A DNA stretch of 5,793 nucleotides. It comes from an uncultured Pseudomonadota bacterium. GTDB lineage: Bacteria > Pseudomonadota > Gammaproteobacteria > Burkholderiales > Usitatibacteraceae. This document shows, piece after piece, positions 5,758 to 5,793 of this stretch. The number at the start of each line of letters is the position of its first letter. The first letter of the stretch is position 1. The notes beneath the pieces are model-generated. The model was not told the origin of the DNA, ran no database searches, and saw only the letters and a program-made list of their open reading frames with translations. The stretch covers positions 1 to 5,793 of the forward strand of contig CAMPHL010000191.1 in the NCBI GenBank assembly GCA_946885905.1, written 5' to 3'. Made by a program: the position numbers and the translations under genes.

Positions 5758-5793
5758 AGCCGGGCTCTTCTCGAAAGGCGGGGATCGCCGGAC

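Larger units (their letters stand above)
5488..5793. other. Right-edge region with no convincing gene; several short hairpins
   Basis: No frame here has a plausible start, Shine-Dalgarno and coding character together. Besides the hairpin at 5495-5511 there are GAAGT-GAA-ACTTC at 5542-5554, CACCAC-8 nt-GTGGTG at 5707-5726, and ATCGA-g-CGG-GAAG-CCG-TCGAT at 5737-5757. The last two are adjacent and could be part of a structured RNA, an intergenic repeat or a transcription end. On the minus strand an open frame enters from the right edge and stops at a TAG at 5695-5697 (ending LLKVVTGG). It could be the tail of a convergent gene, but 32 codons are too few to decide. Confidence 0.4.

Noticed and set aside
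4974..5759. Plus-strand open frame extending past the exported-protein stop
   Set aside because: It is a shifted frame of the real gene with an Arg-rich product, and its 3' extension past 5487 has no coding features.
5695..5793. Tail of a convergent minus-strand gene ending at the TAG at 5695-5697
   Set aside because: Only 32 codons are visible, no domain is recognisable and other frames are also open here, so it is not called as a gene.

Overview
The window is high-GC DNA whose codon third positions are mostly G or C. Protein style suggests a Gram-negative proteobacterium, most likely a betaproteobacterium: a Sec signal peptide, a c-type-cytochrome-like motif, Ig-like passenger repeats and an autotransporter beta-barrel. 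The reader's memory of similar proteins points loosely to soil/freshwater betaproteobacteria such as Usitatibacter-like lineages; this is recall, not a search result.

Layout. Positions 1-4583 (minus strand) are one continuous reading frame with no stop codon. It starts at a TTG at 4583 behind a strong Shine-Dalgarno and runs off the left edge, so at least 1527 residues are visible and the C-terminus is missing. In order it encodes: a signal peptide; a small cytochrome-c-like domain with a CX4CH motif; a Big_9-like Ig domain; eight tandem He_PIG (putative Ig) repeats of 83-89 residues; two more Big_9-like Ig domains; a helical plus Pro/Ala-rich linker; an autotransporter-type beta-barrel; and then the start of what looks like a second beta-barrel. 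Long open frames on the plus strand over this region, including one at 513-4475, are antisense shadows.

Positions 4584-4746 are a 163-bp divergent intergenic region. It holds the minus-strand Shine-Dalgarno, a 5'-leader hairpin, a weak -10-like hexamer and a 17-bp imperfect palindrome that could be an operator.

Positions 4747-5487 (plus strand) encode a 246-residue exported protein. It has a beta-rich N-terminal half and a Trp-rich C-terminal domain of a type that recurs in beta/gammaproteobacterial exported proteins and has no known function. Positions 5488-5793 hold no convincing gene, only several short hairpins.

The two genes are divergently transcribed and both products are exported, so a shared envelope or surface role is plausible but unproven. 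The most interesting point is the architecture of the large protein: a possible haem-binding N-terminal domain on an autotransporter passenger, with the barrel apparently not at the C-terminus.
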